The position numbers and the translations under genes were made by a program. From contig JADGHB010000018.1 of NCBI GenBank assembly GCA_019689635.1, forward strand, positions 1-50,390: a stretch of 50,390 nt of DNA, in the 5' to 3' direction. Source of the stretch: Nevskia sp. (GTDB lineage Bacteria > Pseudomonadota > Gammaproteobacteria > Nevskiales > Nevskiaceae). Shown here one piece after another: positions 26,141 through 40,089 of this stretch (position 1 is the first letter of the stretch; each line of letters opens with the position of its first letter). The notes under the pieces were generated by a model. That model was not told the DNA's origin, ran no database searches, and worked only from the letters and a program-made list of their open reading frames with translations.

Positions 26141-26904
26141 GGCGGGAGCGATTTCGACAGCAGTTCCACGTAGGCCGCGTCGGCCACCCGCGACGGAAGC
26201 CAAGGTATTTTCGCGAACCCCAGTTCGCGCGCTTTTTCTACCACACGCGCCGAGGGCAGGGCCAGTTGCAAGGCGAATAGCCGCGCGCGCGCGTCCGCGG
26301 GCGTCAGGCGCACGAGATGCTCCAGCGCCTCGCCGCTGGAGACGATGGCGACTTCGGCCTGTTCCAGCGCGGCGCGCACGGCGTCGGGGCCGTGCGCCAC
26401 CGGCACGCGGCGGTACACCGCAAACGCCTCGACGCGCGCACCCGCCGCGCGCAGGCCGTCCGCGAGCCGCGGCAGCGCATTCTCGCCGGTGAACAGGCGC
26501 ACGCGCCGACCGGCGAGGTCGCGCAGCGCCGGCAAGGCCAGCAGGCTTTCGGCACCGCGGCTGTCCTCCGGCGCGACGGCGTGGCGACAACCGCAATCGC
26601 GCAGGGCGGCGGCGGTCGCCTGGCCCGCGGCATAAACCTGCGCCGGCCACCGGTCACCCATCGACGGGGCGGCGGCACGCACCGCGTTGGCGCTGGTGAA
26701 GATCCACACTTCGTCGGCGCGCGCCTCGCGCACCGCGGCGGCGAGTTCCGGCGCCGCTCGCGGCTCGATGGCGAGCAAGGGCAGGCGCAAGACGCGGCCG
26801 CCGGCTTCTTCGATCAGGCGGCACAGCGTTTGCGACTGGTGCGCCGGCCGCGTCACCAGCACGCGCAGGCCGGACAAAGACCGCACGGCGGATGGCTCAG
26901 GCAT
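26137..26904 (-). CDS. hemD: Uroporphyrinogen-III synthase
   Basis: Closes hydroxymethylbilane to uroporphyrinogen III with inversion of ring D. The 255-residue protein has the two-domain HemD pattern: LRVLVTRPAHQSQTLCRLIEEAGG at the start, WIFTSANAVRAA in the middle (the conserved TSxNAV) and AIVSSGEALEHLV in the second half. The family is poorly conserved, so the context with hemC is important. The ATG at 26904 overlaps the end of hemC by 8 bp. Confidence 0.92.
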   Translation of the reverse strand: MPEPSAVRSLSGLRVLVTRPAHQSQTLCRLIEEAGGRVLRLPLLAIEPRAAPELAAAVREARADEVWIFTSANAVRAAAPSMGDRWPAQVYAAGQATAAALRDCGCRHAVAPEDSRGAESLLALPALRDLAGRRVRLFTGENALPRLADGLRAAGARVEAFAVYRRVPVAHGPDAVRAALEQAEVAIVSSGEALEHLVRLTPADARARLFALQLALPSARVVEKARELGFAKIPWLPSRVADAAYVELLSKSLPP

Positions 26905-27823
26905 GGAGGTCCAGCCGGGCCAGGATCGCGCGGCCGCCGGCGGCCAGAAGCTGCTCGGCCAGGCGCTCGCCCAGTCGCGCCGCCTCGCGGCGCGCGCCCT
27001 CGATGGCCCCGCGCACCAGGCGCGAGCCGTCGGGCGAGGCGACCAGCCCGGTGAGCGCGAGGCGCGCGCCCGCCACCACCGCGTGGCCGGCCACCGGCAC
27101 GGTGCAGGCGCCGCCGAGGCGGGCCCCGAAAGCCCGTTCCGCGGCGAGCCGCGCGGCGGAATCCGCATCGTGCAGGGGGGCGAGCAAAGCCCGCACCTCG
27201 CGGTCGTCGGCGCGGCATTCCACGCCGATCACGCCCTGGGCGATGGCCGGCACGAAAGTCTCTACGGAGAAACTCTCGCGGATGCGCGCGCCCAGTCCCA
27301 AGCGCACCAGGCCGGCGTGGGCGAGCAGGATCGCGTCGTACTCGCCGCGCTCGAGCCGGCGCAGGCGCGTGCCCACGTTGCCGCGCAAGTCCACGACTTC
27401 GAGATCCGCTCGCAGCGCGCGCAACTGCGCCTGTCGCCGCAGGCTGGCGGTGCCGACTTTCGCGCCGGCGGGCAGCTCGGCGAGGCTTGCGTAGCGCAGG
27501 GACACGAAGGCATCGCGCGGATCCTCGCCGGCGAGGAAAGCGGCCAGACACAGGCGTTCCGGAAGCTGCGCGGGCACGTCTTTCATCGAGTGCACCGCGA
27601 GATCGGCGCGATGCGCGAGCAGCGCCTGTTCCAGCTCCTTGACGAACAGACCCTTCCCCCCGCTGCTGGCCAGGCGCGATGCGAGCGCGCGGTCGCCCGC
27701 GGTGCTCATCGGCAACAGCTCGACGGACAGTCCGCGGTGGGCGCGTTCCAGCAGCGCCTTGACGTGCTCGGCCTGCCACAGAGCGAGCGGGCTCTGACGG
27801 GTGGCGATGCGCAGGCGCTTCAA
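26897..27823 (-). CDS. hemC: Porphobilinogen deaminase
   Basis: Polymerises four porphobilinogens to hydroxymethylbilane. The 308-residue protein is full length, with RIATRQSPLALWQAEHV at the start, Lys/Asp active-site stretch VHSMKDVPAQLP (Asp82), GTASLRRQAQL, the LRGNVGTRLRRL loop and Cys240 in LGGACTVPVAGHA, which carries the dipyrromethane cofactor. The start appears to be TTG at 27823, whose bases are shared with the algR stop (TTGA). This ties heme synthesis translationally to the regulator. Confidence 0.95.
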   Translation of the reverse strand: MKRLRIATRQSPLALWQAEHVKALLERAHRGLSVELLPMSTAGDRALASRLASSGGKGLFVKELEQALLAHRADLAVHSMKDVPAQLPERLCLAAFLAGEDPRDAFVSLRYASLAELPAGAKVGTASLRRQAQLRALRADLEVVDLRGNVGTRLRRLERGEYDAILLAHAGLVRLGLGARIRESFSVETFVPAIAQGVIGVECRADDREVRALLAPLHDADSAARLAAERAFGARLGGACTVPVAGHAVVAGARLALTGLVASPDGSRLVRGAIEGARREAARLGERLAEQLLAAGGRAILARLDLHA

Positions 27824-28617
27824 GCGTCGTCGGCGTGTTGTTCGGCGCTCTTGCCGGAGGGCTCGCCCTTGTCGGCGCCGTCTTCGGTCAGGAAACGGCG
27901 CACCTCGGCCAGGCGCCGCCGGCTCACCGGCAACAGCGTGTGGGCATGGCGCACGCGCAACCAGTGCTGCGATTCGTCGGTCTTGCCGCGCTCCAGTCCG
28001 GCGATGAAGCGGGTGGCGACCAGCGCCTTGCGATGCACGCGCAGGAACCAGGGCGCGAAATCCTCCTCCAGCGTCTTGAGCGATTCCTCGATCAACACTT
28101 CGCCGTGCAGGTGGCAGACCGTGGTGTATTTCTGGTCGGCGAGGAAATAGACGATGTCCTCCGCCGGCACGCGCACCAGGCCTTCGCGCGTGGTGGCCAG
28201 CACGTACTCGCGTTTGGGCCGCGCGCCGGGCGCGGGCACGGCGTGCGGGCGCTGGGCGCGCGACAGCTTGCGCACGCGCAGCAGCGCCTCGCGCAACTTT
28301 TCCTTGCGCACCGGTTTGAGCAGGTAGGCGTCGCCCTGGGCGTCGAAGGCGGACAGCGCGTGCTCGGCGTAAGCGGTGATGAAGATGATCGCCGGCGGCG
28401 TCTCCTCCTCGGCGATACTCCGCGCCACCTGCAGTCCATCCACCGCGCCCATGCGCACGTCGAGCAGCACCACGTCCGGCTCCTCCTCGCGGATCAGCTC
28501 GAGGGCGGACTCGCCGTCGCCGGCCTCGCCCACCACCTCGTAACCGGGGAACTCGGCAATCAGCCGGCGCAGGCGCTCGCGGGCCAGTGGCTCGTCGTCC
28601 ACGATCACCACTCTCAT
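27820..28617 (-). CDS. algR: LytTR-family response regulator AlgR
   Basis: A 265-residue response regulator: receiver domain with phospho-acceptor Asp53 (VVLLDVRMG), supporting Asp8/Asp9 and Lys102 in LLKPVRKEKL. It is joined to a LytTR DNA-binding domain (residues about 135-245: YVLATTREGLVRVPAEDIVYFLAD, then FLRVHRKALVAT). In Pseudomonas, AlgR controls alginate, type IV pili and other surface traits. It is coupled by ATGA to algZ upstream and by TTGA to hemC downstream. Confidence 0.92.
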   Translation of the reverse strand: MRVVIVDDEPLARERLRRLIAEFPGYEVVGEAGDGESALELIREEEPDVVLLDVRMGAVDGLQVARSIAEEETPPAIIFITAYAEHALSAFDAQGDAYLLKPVRKEKLREALLRVRKLSRAQRPHAVPAPGARPKREYVLATTREGLVRVPAEDIVYFLADQKYTTVCHLHGEVLIEESLKTLEEDFAPWFLRVHRKALVATRFIAGLERGKTDESQHWLRVRHAHTLLPVSRRRLAEVRRFLTEDGADKGEPSGKSAEQHADDA

Positions 28618-29714
28618 GGCGCTTCTCCCGCTTCCATGCTCTCTGAGCTGTGCAGTACGAACGGCAGCCGCAGGCGGGTGCGGAACAGCGGACCGACCTC
28701 GCTGTTCTCGCGCCCCATGACCAGGCGCGCGCGGTCGCCGTAGATCAGCTTAATACGCTGCGCGATATTGTTCACTGCCGTCCCGGTTCCCTCGGTGCGC
28801 GGGCCGGCTTCCGGCGGCGGCAGGGGGTTTTCCACGTCGAGGATCAGGTACTCGCCCTCGCGCCGGCTGCTGACGTGCAGAAAGCCGCGCGCGCGCAGCC
28901 GCGAGACGCCGTGGTGCACGGCGTTCTCCACCAGCGGCTGCAGCACCAGGCGCGGCAACTGGGCGTCGAGCGTGTCCTCGGCGAGGTCCCAGTTGACCAG
29001 CAGCTTGTCGCCCAGGCGGATCTCCTCGATGCGCAGATACCCTTTGACGATCTCGATTTCCTCGCGCAGCGTCACCAGCCGGTTGCGCGCATCCAGGCTG
29101 ACGCGGAACAGGTCGGCCAGGTCCACCACCATCTCCTCGGCCTTCTCCGGTTGCGTGCCGATCAGCTCGGCCAGGCTGTTGAGCGAATTGAACAGGAAAT
29201 GCGGCCGGATGCGCGCCTGCAAGGCCAGGTAGCGCGCCTCGGACTCGGCGCGCGCCTGTTCCTGCCACTGGTGGCGCTCCCAGAAATAACGCAGCAGCAT
29301 CAGCGAGACGATGGCGCTGATCAGCAGGTTGCGGATGGTGAACGGCCACGGCGTGTCGCCCAGCGGCACGCCCAGTCCGAAGGTCTGGTCCAGCCACCAG
29401 GCGGCGAGGCTCAAGCCCAGGGTCACGAGCAGCAGCAGGCCCCAGCAGACCAGGAACACGAGCTGCACCGTGGCCAGCTTGAGGAAACGCCGCGCCGCGC
29501 ACAGCACGGCGGCGCTGCACAAGGCCATCCACTGCAGGAACAGCGACAGCGAGACGAAGCGCAACTGCATCGCCTCGTTGCCGGCGGTGCTGGCCAGCGA
29601 CAGCACGATGACGACCATCTCGATGGCCAGCGCAAGCTGCGCCAGCGCGCGGCCGGTGCAAAAGTTGGGGATCAGGCTGCCGGTGAACTGGGGCCGGATT
29701 TGCGTGCGCTTCAT
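28614..29714 (-). CDS. algZ: AlgZ/FimS sensor of the LytS histidine-kinase family
   Basis: A 366-residue membrane sensor. About four to five N-terminal hydrophobic helices (residues 25-145) are followed by the His_kinase domain with His172 in [18 protein letters not shown]. The degenerate ATPase part has [17 protein letters not shown] and a [13 protein letters not shown] loop. This layout is that of AlgZ/FimS, partner of AlgR. In Pseudomonas the kinase activity is atypical; here the N-box ([10 protein letters not shown]) is present. It diverges from argH. Confidence 0.9.
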   Translation of the reverse strand: MKRTQIRPQFTGSLIPNFCTGRALAQLALAIEMVVIVLSLASTAGNEAMQLRFVSLSLFLQWMALCSAAVLCAARRFLKLATVQLVFLVCWGLLLLVTLGLSLAAWWLDQTFGLGVPLGDTPWPFTIRNLLISAIVSLMLLRYFWERHQWQEQARAESEARYLALQARIRPHFLFNSLNSLAELIGTQPEKAEEMVVDLADLFRVSLDARNRLVTLREEIEIVKGYLRIEEIRLGDKLLVNWDLAEDTLDAQLPRLVLQPLVENAVHHGVSRLRARGFLHVSSRREGEYLILDVENPLPPPEAGPRTEGTGTAVNNIAQRIKLIYGDRARLVMGRENSEVGPLFRTRLRLPFVLHSSESMEAGEAP

Positions 29715-29773
29715 CCCCGAAGCCTAGCCGAACTGCCCGCGCTCGTCGCGCAGCGCCGGACGCGTCGAAACCG

Positions 29774-29779
29774 TACAAT
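29774..29779 (+). promoter_or_regulatory. Putative -10 box of argH
   Basis: TACAAT lies 28 bp before the argH ATG in the 92-bp region between algZ and argH. The expected transcript start near 29786 would still include the ATG at 29807, so the long N-terminus of ArgH can be translated. The -35 box is weak. Confidence 0.4.
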
Positions 29780-29806
29780 TCCGCCCTCCGCCCCGGCCGC
29801 CCCGCC

Positions 29807-31303
<1,497 letters not shown>

Positions 31304-31346
31304 ACTCGCCAAGCGCGCTGCGCGCGTCCCTACCAGTGAGGATCGG

Positions 31347-32051
31347 ATGAGCGCCATACCGAACGCAAGCGAAGCCGCCGGCCTCGTCGCCCCGGCGCGA
31401 CCGCCGCGCGATCTGCCCAAGACGGCAGCCGAGGCGCTGCGCACGTTTTTCTCCTTCGCCAGTCCGCGGATCCTGTTGCTGCTCTCCGCCGGCACGCTCG
31501 CCGCGCGGCTCGCGCTCGGGGATTGGCGCTGGATCGATGGGCTCATCCCCGCCGCGCTGCTCGCCTACTGGCCGCTCAACGAGTGGCTGATCCACACCCA
31601 GATCCTGCACCATCGCCCGCGCCGCATCGGCCCGCTGCGCTGGGATTACCGGGTCGCGCGCAAACATCGCGAGCACCACCGCGATCCCTGGCACCTGCCG
31701 CTGGTCTTCATCCCGCTGCACATCTTCTGGCTCGCGCCGCCGATCATCTTCGCGCTGGCGTTCTGGCTGGCGCCGGACGCGCCGCGCGCGCTCACTTTCC
31801 TCGCCGCGTATTTCGTCCTGGCGCTGCACTACGAGTGGTGCCACTATCTCGCCCACATCGGCTGGTGCCCCCCTCTGGCGTATTACCGCCGCCGCGTGCG
31901 CGAGCACCGGCTGCATCATTTCCGCAACGAGAAGCTGTGGTGGGGCGTGTCGCTGGGCGCCGCCGACCGCTGGTTCGGCACCGCGCCGGATCCCGACTCG
32001 GTCCCGCGCTCGCCCACCACCGGCACGTTGGGGATTTCCGAGCGCGTTTAA
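31347..32051 (+). CDS. Fatty-acid hydroxylase/sterol desaturase-like membrane protein
   Basis: A 234-residue integral membrane protein with the di-iron histidine boxes of the fatty-acid hydroxylase superfamily: HTQILHH, HREHH (after KHREHHRDPWHLP), the HYEWCHYLAHIG segment, and HRLHHF near the C-terminus. Three or four hydrophobic segments separate them. Members hydroxylate or desaturate lipids or carotenoids; the substrate here is unknown. A GAGG site lies about 5 nt before the ATG. It follows argH by 43 bp and may be co-transcribed. Confidence 0.85.
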   Translation: MSAIPNASEAAGLVAPARPPRDLPKTAAEALRTFFSFASPRILLLLSAGTLAARLALGDWRWIDGLIPAALLAYWPLNEWLIHTQILHHRPRRIGPLRWDYRVARKHREHHRDPWHLPLVFIPLHIFWLAPPIIFALAFWLAPDAPRALTFLAAYFVLALHYEWCHYLAHIGWCPPLAYYRRRVREHRLHHFRNEKLWWGVSLGAADRWFGTAPDPDSVPRSPTTGTLGISERV

Positions 32052-32128
32052 TCCCCGCCGCGGTTTTGCGCATCCAAGGGTTTTCCGCCCGGCGGCGGAA
32101 CTGCCTTGCCGTACGCCGGTCTTTGGGC

Positions 32129-32155
32129 TTTCCAAGAATGAGTTTCCAAGAATGA
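32129..32155 (+). repeat. 14-bp tandem repeat making a coupled mini-ORF before the tricorn gene
   Basis: The word TTTCCAAGAATGA occurs twice at a 14-bp offset (32129-32141, 32143-32155). The first copy supplies an ATG at 32138 that opens a 5-codon ORF (MSFQE), whose TGA overlaps the ATG of the protease gene (ATGA). Neither ATG has a strong ribosome site. Confidence 0.6.
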
Positions 32156-35100
32156 ACAAGGGGGCTTTCGTGTCCGCACTCATCCGTCGCGCCGGCGCCC
32201 TGCGCTCGGTGCTGAGCCTGTGTTTGCTGTTTGTCGCCGCCACCCTTCCGGCGCGCGCCGCAAGCGATCGCACGCTGATGCGCTTCCCGACCCTGCACGG
32301 CGACACCATCGTGTTCGAGGCGCACGGCAACCTCTGGCAGGTCGGCCGCGCCGGCGGCGTGGCGCAGCGGCTCACCAGCGAGCCGGGCTACGAGCTGATG
32401 CCGCGCTATTCGCCGGACGGCCGCTGGATCGCCTTCACCGGCCAGTACCAGGGCAACCGCGACGTGTACGTGATCCCCTCCGGCGGCGGGCCGGCGCGGC
32501 GGCTGACCTTCCACTCCGACGTGGTGGAAGACGCGCCCACGCGCTGGGGCCCGGACAACATGGTGGTGAGCTGGACGCCGGACGGGAAGAACATCGTGTT
32601 CCTGTCGCGGCGCGAGGCGTGGAACTCCTGGTACGGGAAACTGTTCGAAGTGCCGCTCGCGGGCGGACTGCCCAAGGCGCTGCCGCTGGATCGCGGCGGG
32701 CTGTTGAGCTACGGCCCGGACGGGCACACCATCGCCTACAACCGCATCTTCCGCAACTTCCGCACCTGGAAGCGCTACGACGGCGGTCTGGCGCAGGACA
32801 TCGACCTCTACGACTTCCAAACCAGGAAACTCACCCATCTCACCGACTGGACCGGCACCGAGACCGCGCCGATGTGGTACGGCCACGTGCTGTATTTCCT
32901 CTCCGATCACGACGCGCAGCGGCGCGCGAACCTCTGGGCCTACGACTTCGACACCAAGCAGTTCCGCGAAGTCACCCACTTCACCGACTACGACATCGAC
33001 TGGCCTGCGCTGGGCGACAGCGGCATCGTGTTCCAGCAGGGCGGCGACCTCTACGTGCTCGACCTGCCGTCGGAACAATTGCACAAGCTCGAGGTGCGCG
33101 TGCCGGACGACGGCGTGCACACCAACCCGCGCTTCGTGGACGGCAAGAAGTTCATCCGCGACACCGACGCCGCGCAGCAGACCGACTACGATCTCGCGCC
33201 CAACGGCAAGCGCGCGCTGTTCGTCGTGCGCGGCGATCTGTTCAGCGTGCCGGCCGAGCACGGCGCCACCCGCGACCTCACCGAGACCAGCGACGCCGAC
33301 GAAGACCATCCGGCCTGGTCGCCGGACGGCACCCAGGTGGCCTACACCACGGATGTCGACGGCGGGCAGCAGCTCGCGGTGCGGCCGGCCGAAGGCGGTG
33401 CCGAGAAGATCCTCACCCACTTCGACAGCGGCTTCTTCTACCAGCCGCTGTGGTCGCCGGACGGCGGCAAACTCGCCTTCTCGGACAACGAGCACCGGCT
33501 GTGGATCCTGGACGTGAACGGCGGTGCGACCCGCTCCATCGCGCAGGATCGCTACAACGAGATCCACGACTACGCCTGGGCGCCCGACGGCCGCTGGCTG
33601 GCCTGGAGCCAGACCGACGAAAACCAGGTGCGCTCGATCTGGCTGTACTCGCTGGCATCCGGCCAGGCCACGCGCATCAGCCGCTCGCGCGACAACGATT
33701 TCTCCCCGGTCTTCGACCCGCAGGGCAAGTATCTCTACTTCATCTCCACCCGCCACGAGAACCCGACTTTCAGCGAGAGCGAGTTCAACGTCGCCACCCT
33801 GAAGATGACCGGCGTCTATGTCGCCACGCTACGCGCCGACGAGCCCTCGCCGTTCGCGCCGCGCTCCGACGAAGGAAAGGTCGAGAGCCCCAAAAAAGAC
33901 GCCAAGAAGGATGACCAGGACAAGGACCAGGGCGAGCACGAGGGCCAGGAATGGAAGCCCGGTGCGTCCCAGCCGATCCACATCGATCTCGACGGTCTCA
34001 TGCAGCGCGCCGTGCCCTTGCCGATCCCCGCCGCGGACATCGCCGGCCTCGACGCGCGCCGCGGCAAGGTCTATTACTTCACCACGCCGCCGCAAATGAT
34101 CGAGGGCAAGCTGCCGGGCGAGAAATCCGCGCTGCACGTCTACGACATGAAGGAACGCAAAGATGCGGTGGCGGTCGAGGATCTCGACAGCTATCGCCTG
34201 TCCGCCAACGGCGAGAAGGTGCTGTACAAGAAAGACCAGGACTGGTTCATCGTGAACGCCAAGCCGGCGGAGGGCGGTGCCAAGGAGGACAAGAAACCGC
34301 TGGACCTCTCGCACCTGCGCCTGCGCGTGGAGCCGCGCGCGGAATGGCGCGAGATGTTCGAGAACGCCTGGCGCCTGGAGCGCGATTTCTTCTACAACCG
34401 CAAGATGAACGGCGTGGACTGGAACGCGGTGCATGCGGCCTACGAGAAGCTTTTGCCCCTGGTGGGCTCGCGCGAGGATTTGAACTACCTGATCGGCGAG
34501 ATGCTGGGCGAGCTGGGCAACTCGCACACCTACGTCGGCGGCGGCGATCCGGACAACCCCGCCCTGCGCGTGCCCACCGGTCTGCTCGGCGTGGACTTCG
34601 GGCTCGACGAAAAATCCGGCCGTTACTATTTCGCACGGATCTACCGCGGCGACAACACGCGCCCCGACTACCGCTCGCCGCTGAGCCAGCCCGGCCTCAA
34701 GGTGAAGGAAGGCGATTTCCTGCTGGCCGTGGACGGCCGCGAGCTCAAGGCGCCGACCGATCCTGACGCGCTGTTCGTCGGCAAGGACGATGGCCCGGTC
34801 AAGCTCACCGTCGCCGATACGCCGCAAGGCAAGCCGCGCGACCTCGTGATCGAGCCGGTGAAGAAAGAGCTGCCGCTGCGCGAGCTGGCCTGGATCGAGC
34901 ACAACCGCGAGACGGTGGATCGCCTGTCCGGCGGCAAGATCGCCTACGTGTATCTGTCCGACATGGAAGCGCTGGGCATGGAGCAGTTCGTGCGCCAGTT
35001 CTACAACCAGCTCGACAAGCAGGCGCTGATCGTGGACGACCGTTTCAACGGCGGCGGCTTCATCGACCAGATCGTGCTGGAGCGGCTGCGCCGCATCCTG

Positions 35101-35553
35101 GTCGGCATGTCCACCAACCGCGAACAGATCGGCCTGCCGATCCCGCAGCAGTTGATCGCCGGTCCCAAGGCCTGCCTGATCAATCATTACTCCGCGTCCG
35201 ACGGCGACATCTTCCCGTTCTATTTCCGCAAGTACGGCCTCGGCCCGCTGATCGGCACGCGCACCTGGGGCGGCGTGCGCGGCATCCGCGGCTACTGGCC
35301 GCTGCTCGACGGCGGTTACATCACCGTCCCGGAGGACAGCCTCTATGGACTCGATTCGCAATGGGTGATGGAGAACCACGGCGTCGATCCCGACATGAAA
35401 GTCGAGACCGATCCGGGCGCGCTGCTCGCCGGGCACGACGCCCAGCTCGAAGCCGCGGTGAACTACCTGCTCGGCGAACTCAAGAAACACCCGGGCGGCC
35501 TGCCCGCGCCGCCGCCCTTGTTGCCGGCCTATCCGCCGGCGGGGCACGAGTGA
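32152..35553 (+). CDS. Tricorn-type S41 protease with beta-propellers
   Basis: A 1133-residue exported protease. A signal peptide (to about residue 37, ending PARAA) precedes two beta-propeller regions with repeated YSPDGRWIAF-type TolB/WD blades (about 40-560). A Lys/Asp/Glu-rich linker (about 565-605) follows, then the core domain, a PDZ-like segment (about 850-910) and the S41 domain. Catalytic candidates are His792 (GNSHTYVGGG) and Ser1016 (SASDGDIF). Archaeal tricorn degrades proteasome-derived peptides; bacterial exported versions likely clear periplasmic peptides. A terminator follows. Confidence 0.92.
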   Translation: MNKGAFVSALIRRAGALRSVLSLCLLFVAATLPARAASDRTLMRFPTLHGDTIVFEAHGNLWQVGRAGGVAQRLTSEPGYELMPRYSPDGRWIAFTGQYQGNRDVYVIPSGGGPARRLTFHSDVVEDAPTRWGPDNMVVSWTPDGKNIVFLSRREAWNSWYGKLFEVPLAGGLPKALPLDRGGLLSYGPDGHTIAYNRIFRNFRTWKRYDGGLAQDIDLYDFQTRKLTHLTDWTGTETAPMWYGHVLYFLSDHDAQRRANLWAYDFDTKQFREVTHFTDYDIDWPALGDSGIVFQQGGDLYVLDLPSEQLHKLEVRVPDDGVHTNPRFVDGKKFIRDTDAAQQTDYDLAPNGKRALFVVRGDLFSVPAEHGATRDLTETSDADEDHPAWSPDGTQVAYTTDVDGGQQLAVRPAEGGAEKILTHFDSGFFYQPLWSPDGGKLAFSDNEHRLWILDVNGGATRSIAQDRYNEIHDYAWAPDGRWLAWSQTDENQVRSIWLYSLASGQATRISRSRDNDFSPVFDPQGKYLYFISTRHENPTFSESEFNVATLKMTGVYVATLRADEPSPFAPRSDEGKVESPKKDAKKDDQDKDQGEHEGQEWKPGASQPIHIDLDGLMQRAVPLPIPAADIAGLDARRGKVYYFTTPPQMIEGKLPGEKSALHVYDMKERKDAVAVEDLDSYRLSANGEKVLYKKDQDWFIVNAKPAEGGAKEDKKPLDLSHLRLRVEPRAEWREMFENAWRLERDFFYNRKMNGVDWNAVHAAYEKLLPLVGSREDLNYLIGEMLGELGNSHTYVGGGDPDNPALRVPTGLLGVDFGLDEKSGRYYFARIYRGDNTRPDYRSPLSQPGLKVKEGDFLLAVDGRELKAPTDPDALFVGKDDGPVKLTVADTPQGKPRDLVIEPVKKELPLRELAWIEHNRETVDRLSGGKIAYVYLSDMEALGMEQFVRQFYNQLDKQALIVDDRFNGGGFIDQIVLERLRRILVGMSTNREQIGLPIPQQLIAGPKACLINHYSASDGDIFPFYFRKYGLGPLIGTRTWGGVRGIRGYWPLLDGGYITVPEDSLYGLDSQWVMENHGVDPDMKVETDPGALLAGHDAQLEAAVNYLLGELKKHPGGLPAPPPLLPAYPPAGHE

Positions 35554-35567
35554 GCGCAATGTTCAAG

Positions 35568-35598
35568 CGGCGGCGGGATTCCCGCCGCCGTTTTTGTT
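35568..35598 (+). terminator. Intrinsic terminator after the tricorn-type protease gene
   Basis: A perfect 10-bp stem (cggcggcggg/cccgccgccg) with a 3-nt loop is followed by TTTTTGTTT. It sits between the convergent protease and lhr genes. Confidence 0.9.
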
Positions 35599-35635
35599 TC
35601 GTCTCGATACCTGCGCGGCCAGCGCGCCCGCAGGC

Positions 35636-40024
<4,389 letters not shown>

Positions 40025-40089
40025 GGCTACATTATCGGCCCGCGCCCGGGCGCTTCAAGCGCACGCCGACGGGAGGCTCGGCAGATTCG

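Noticed and set aside
32220-33914. A 564-codon frame overlapping the tricorn-type gene on the same strand
   Set aside because: Arg-rich +1 shadow; the main frame has a signal peptide and intact catalytic motifs.
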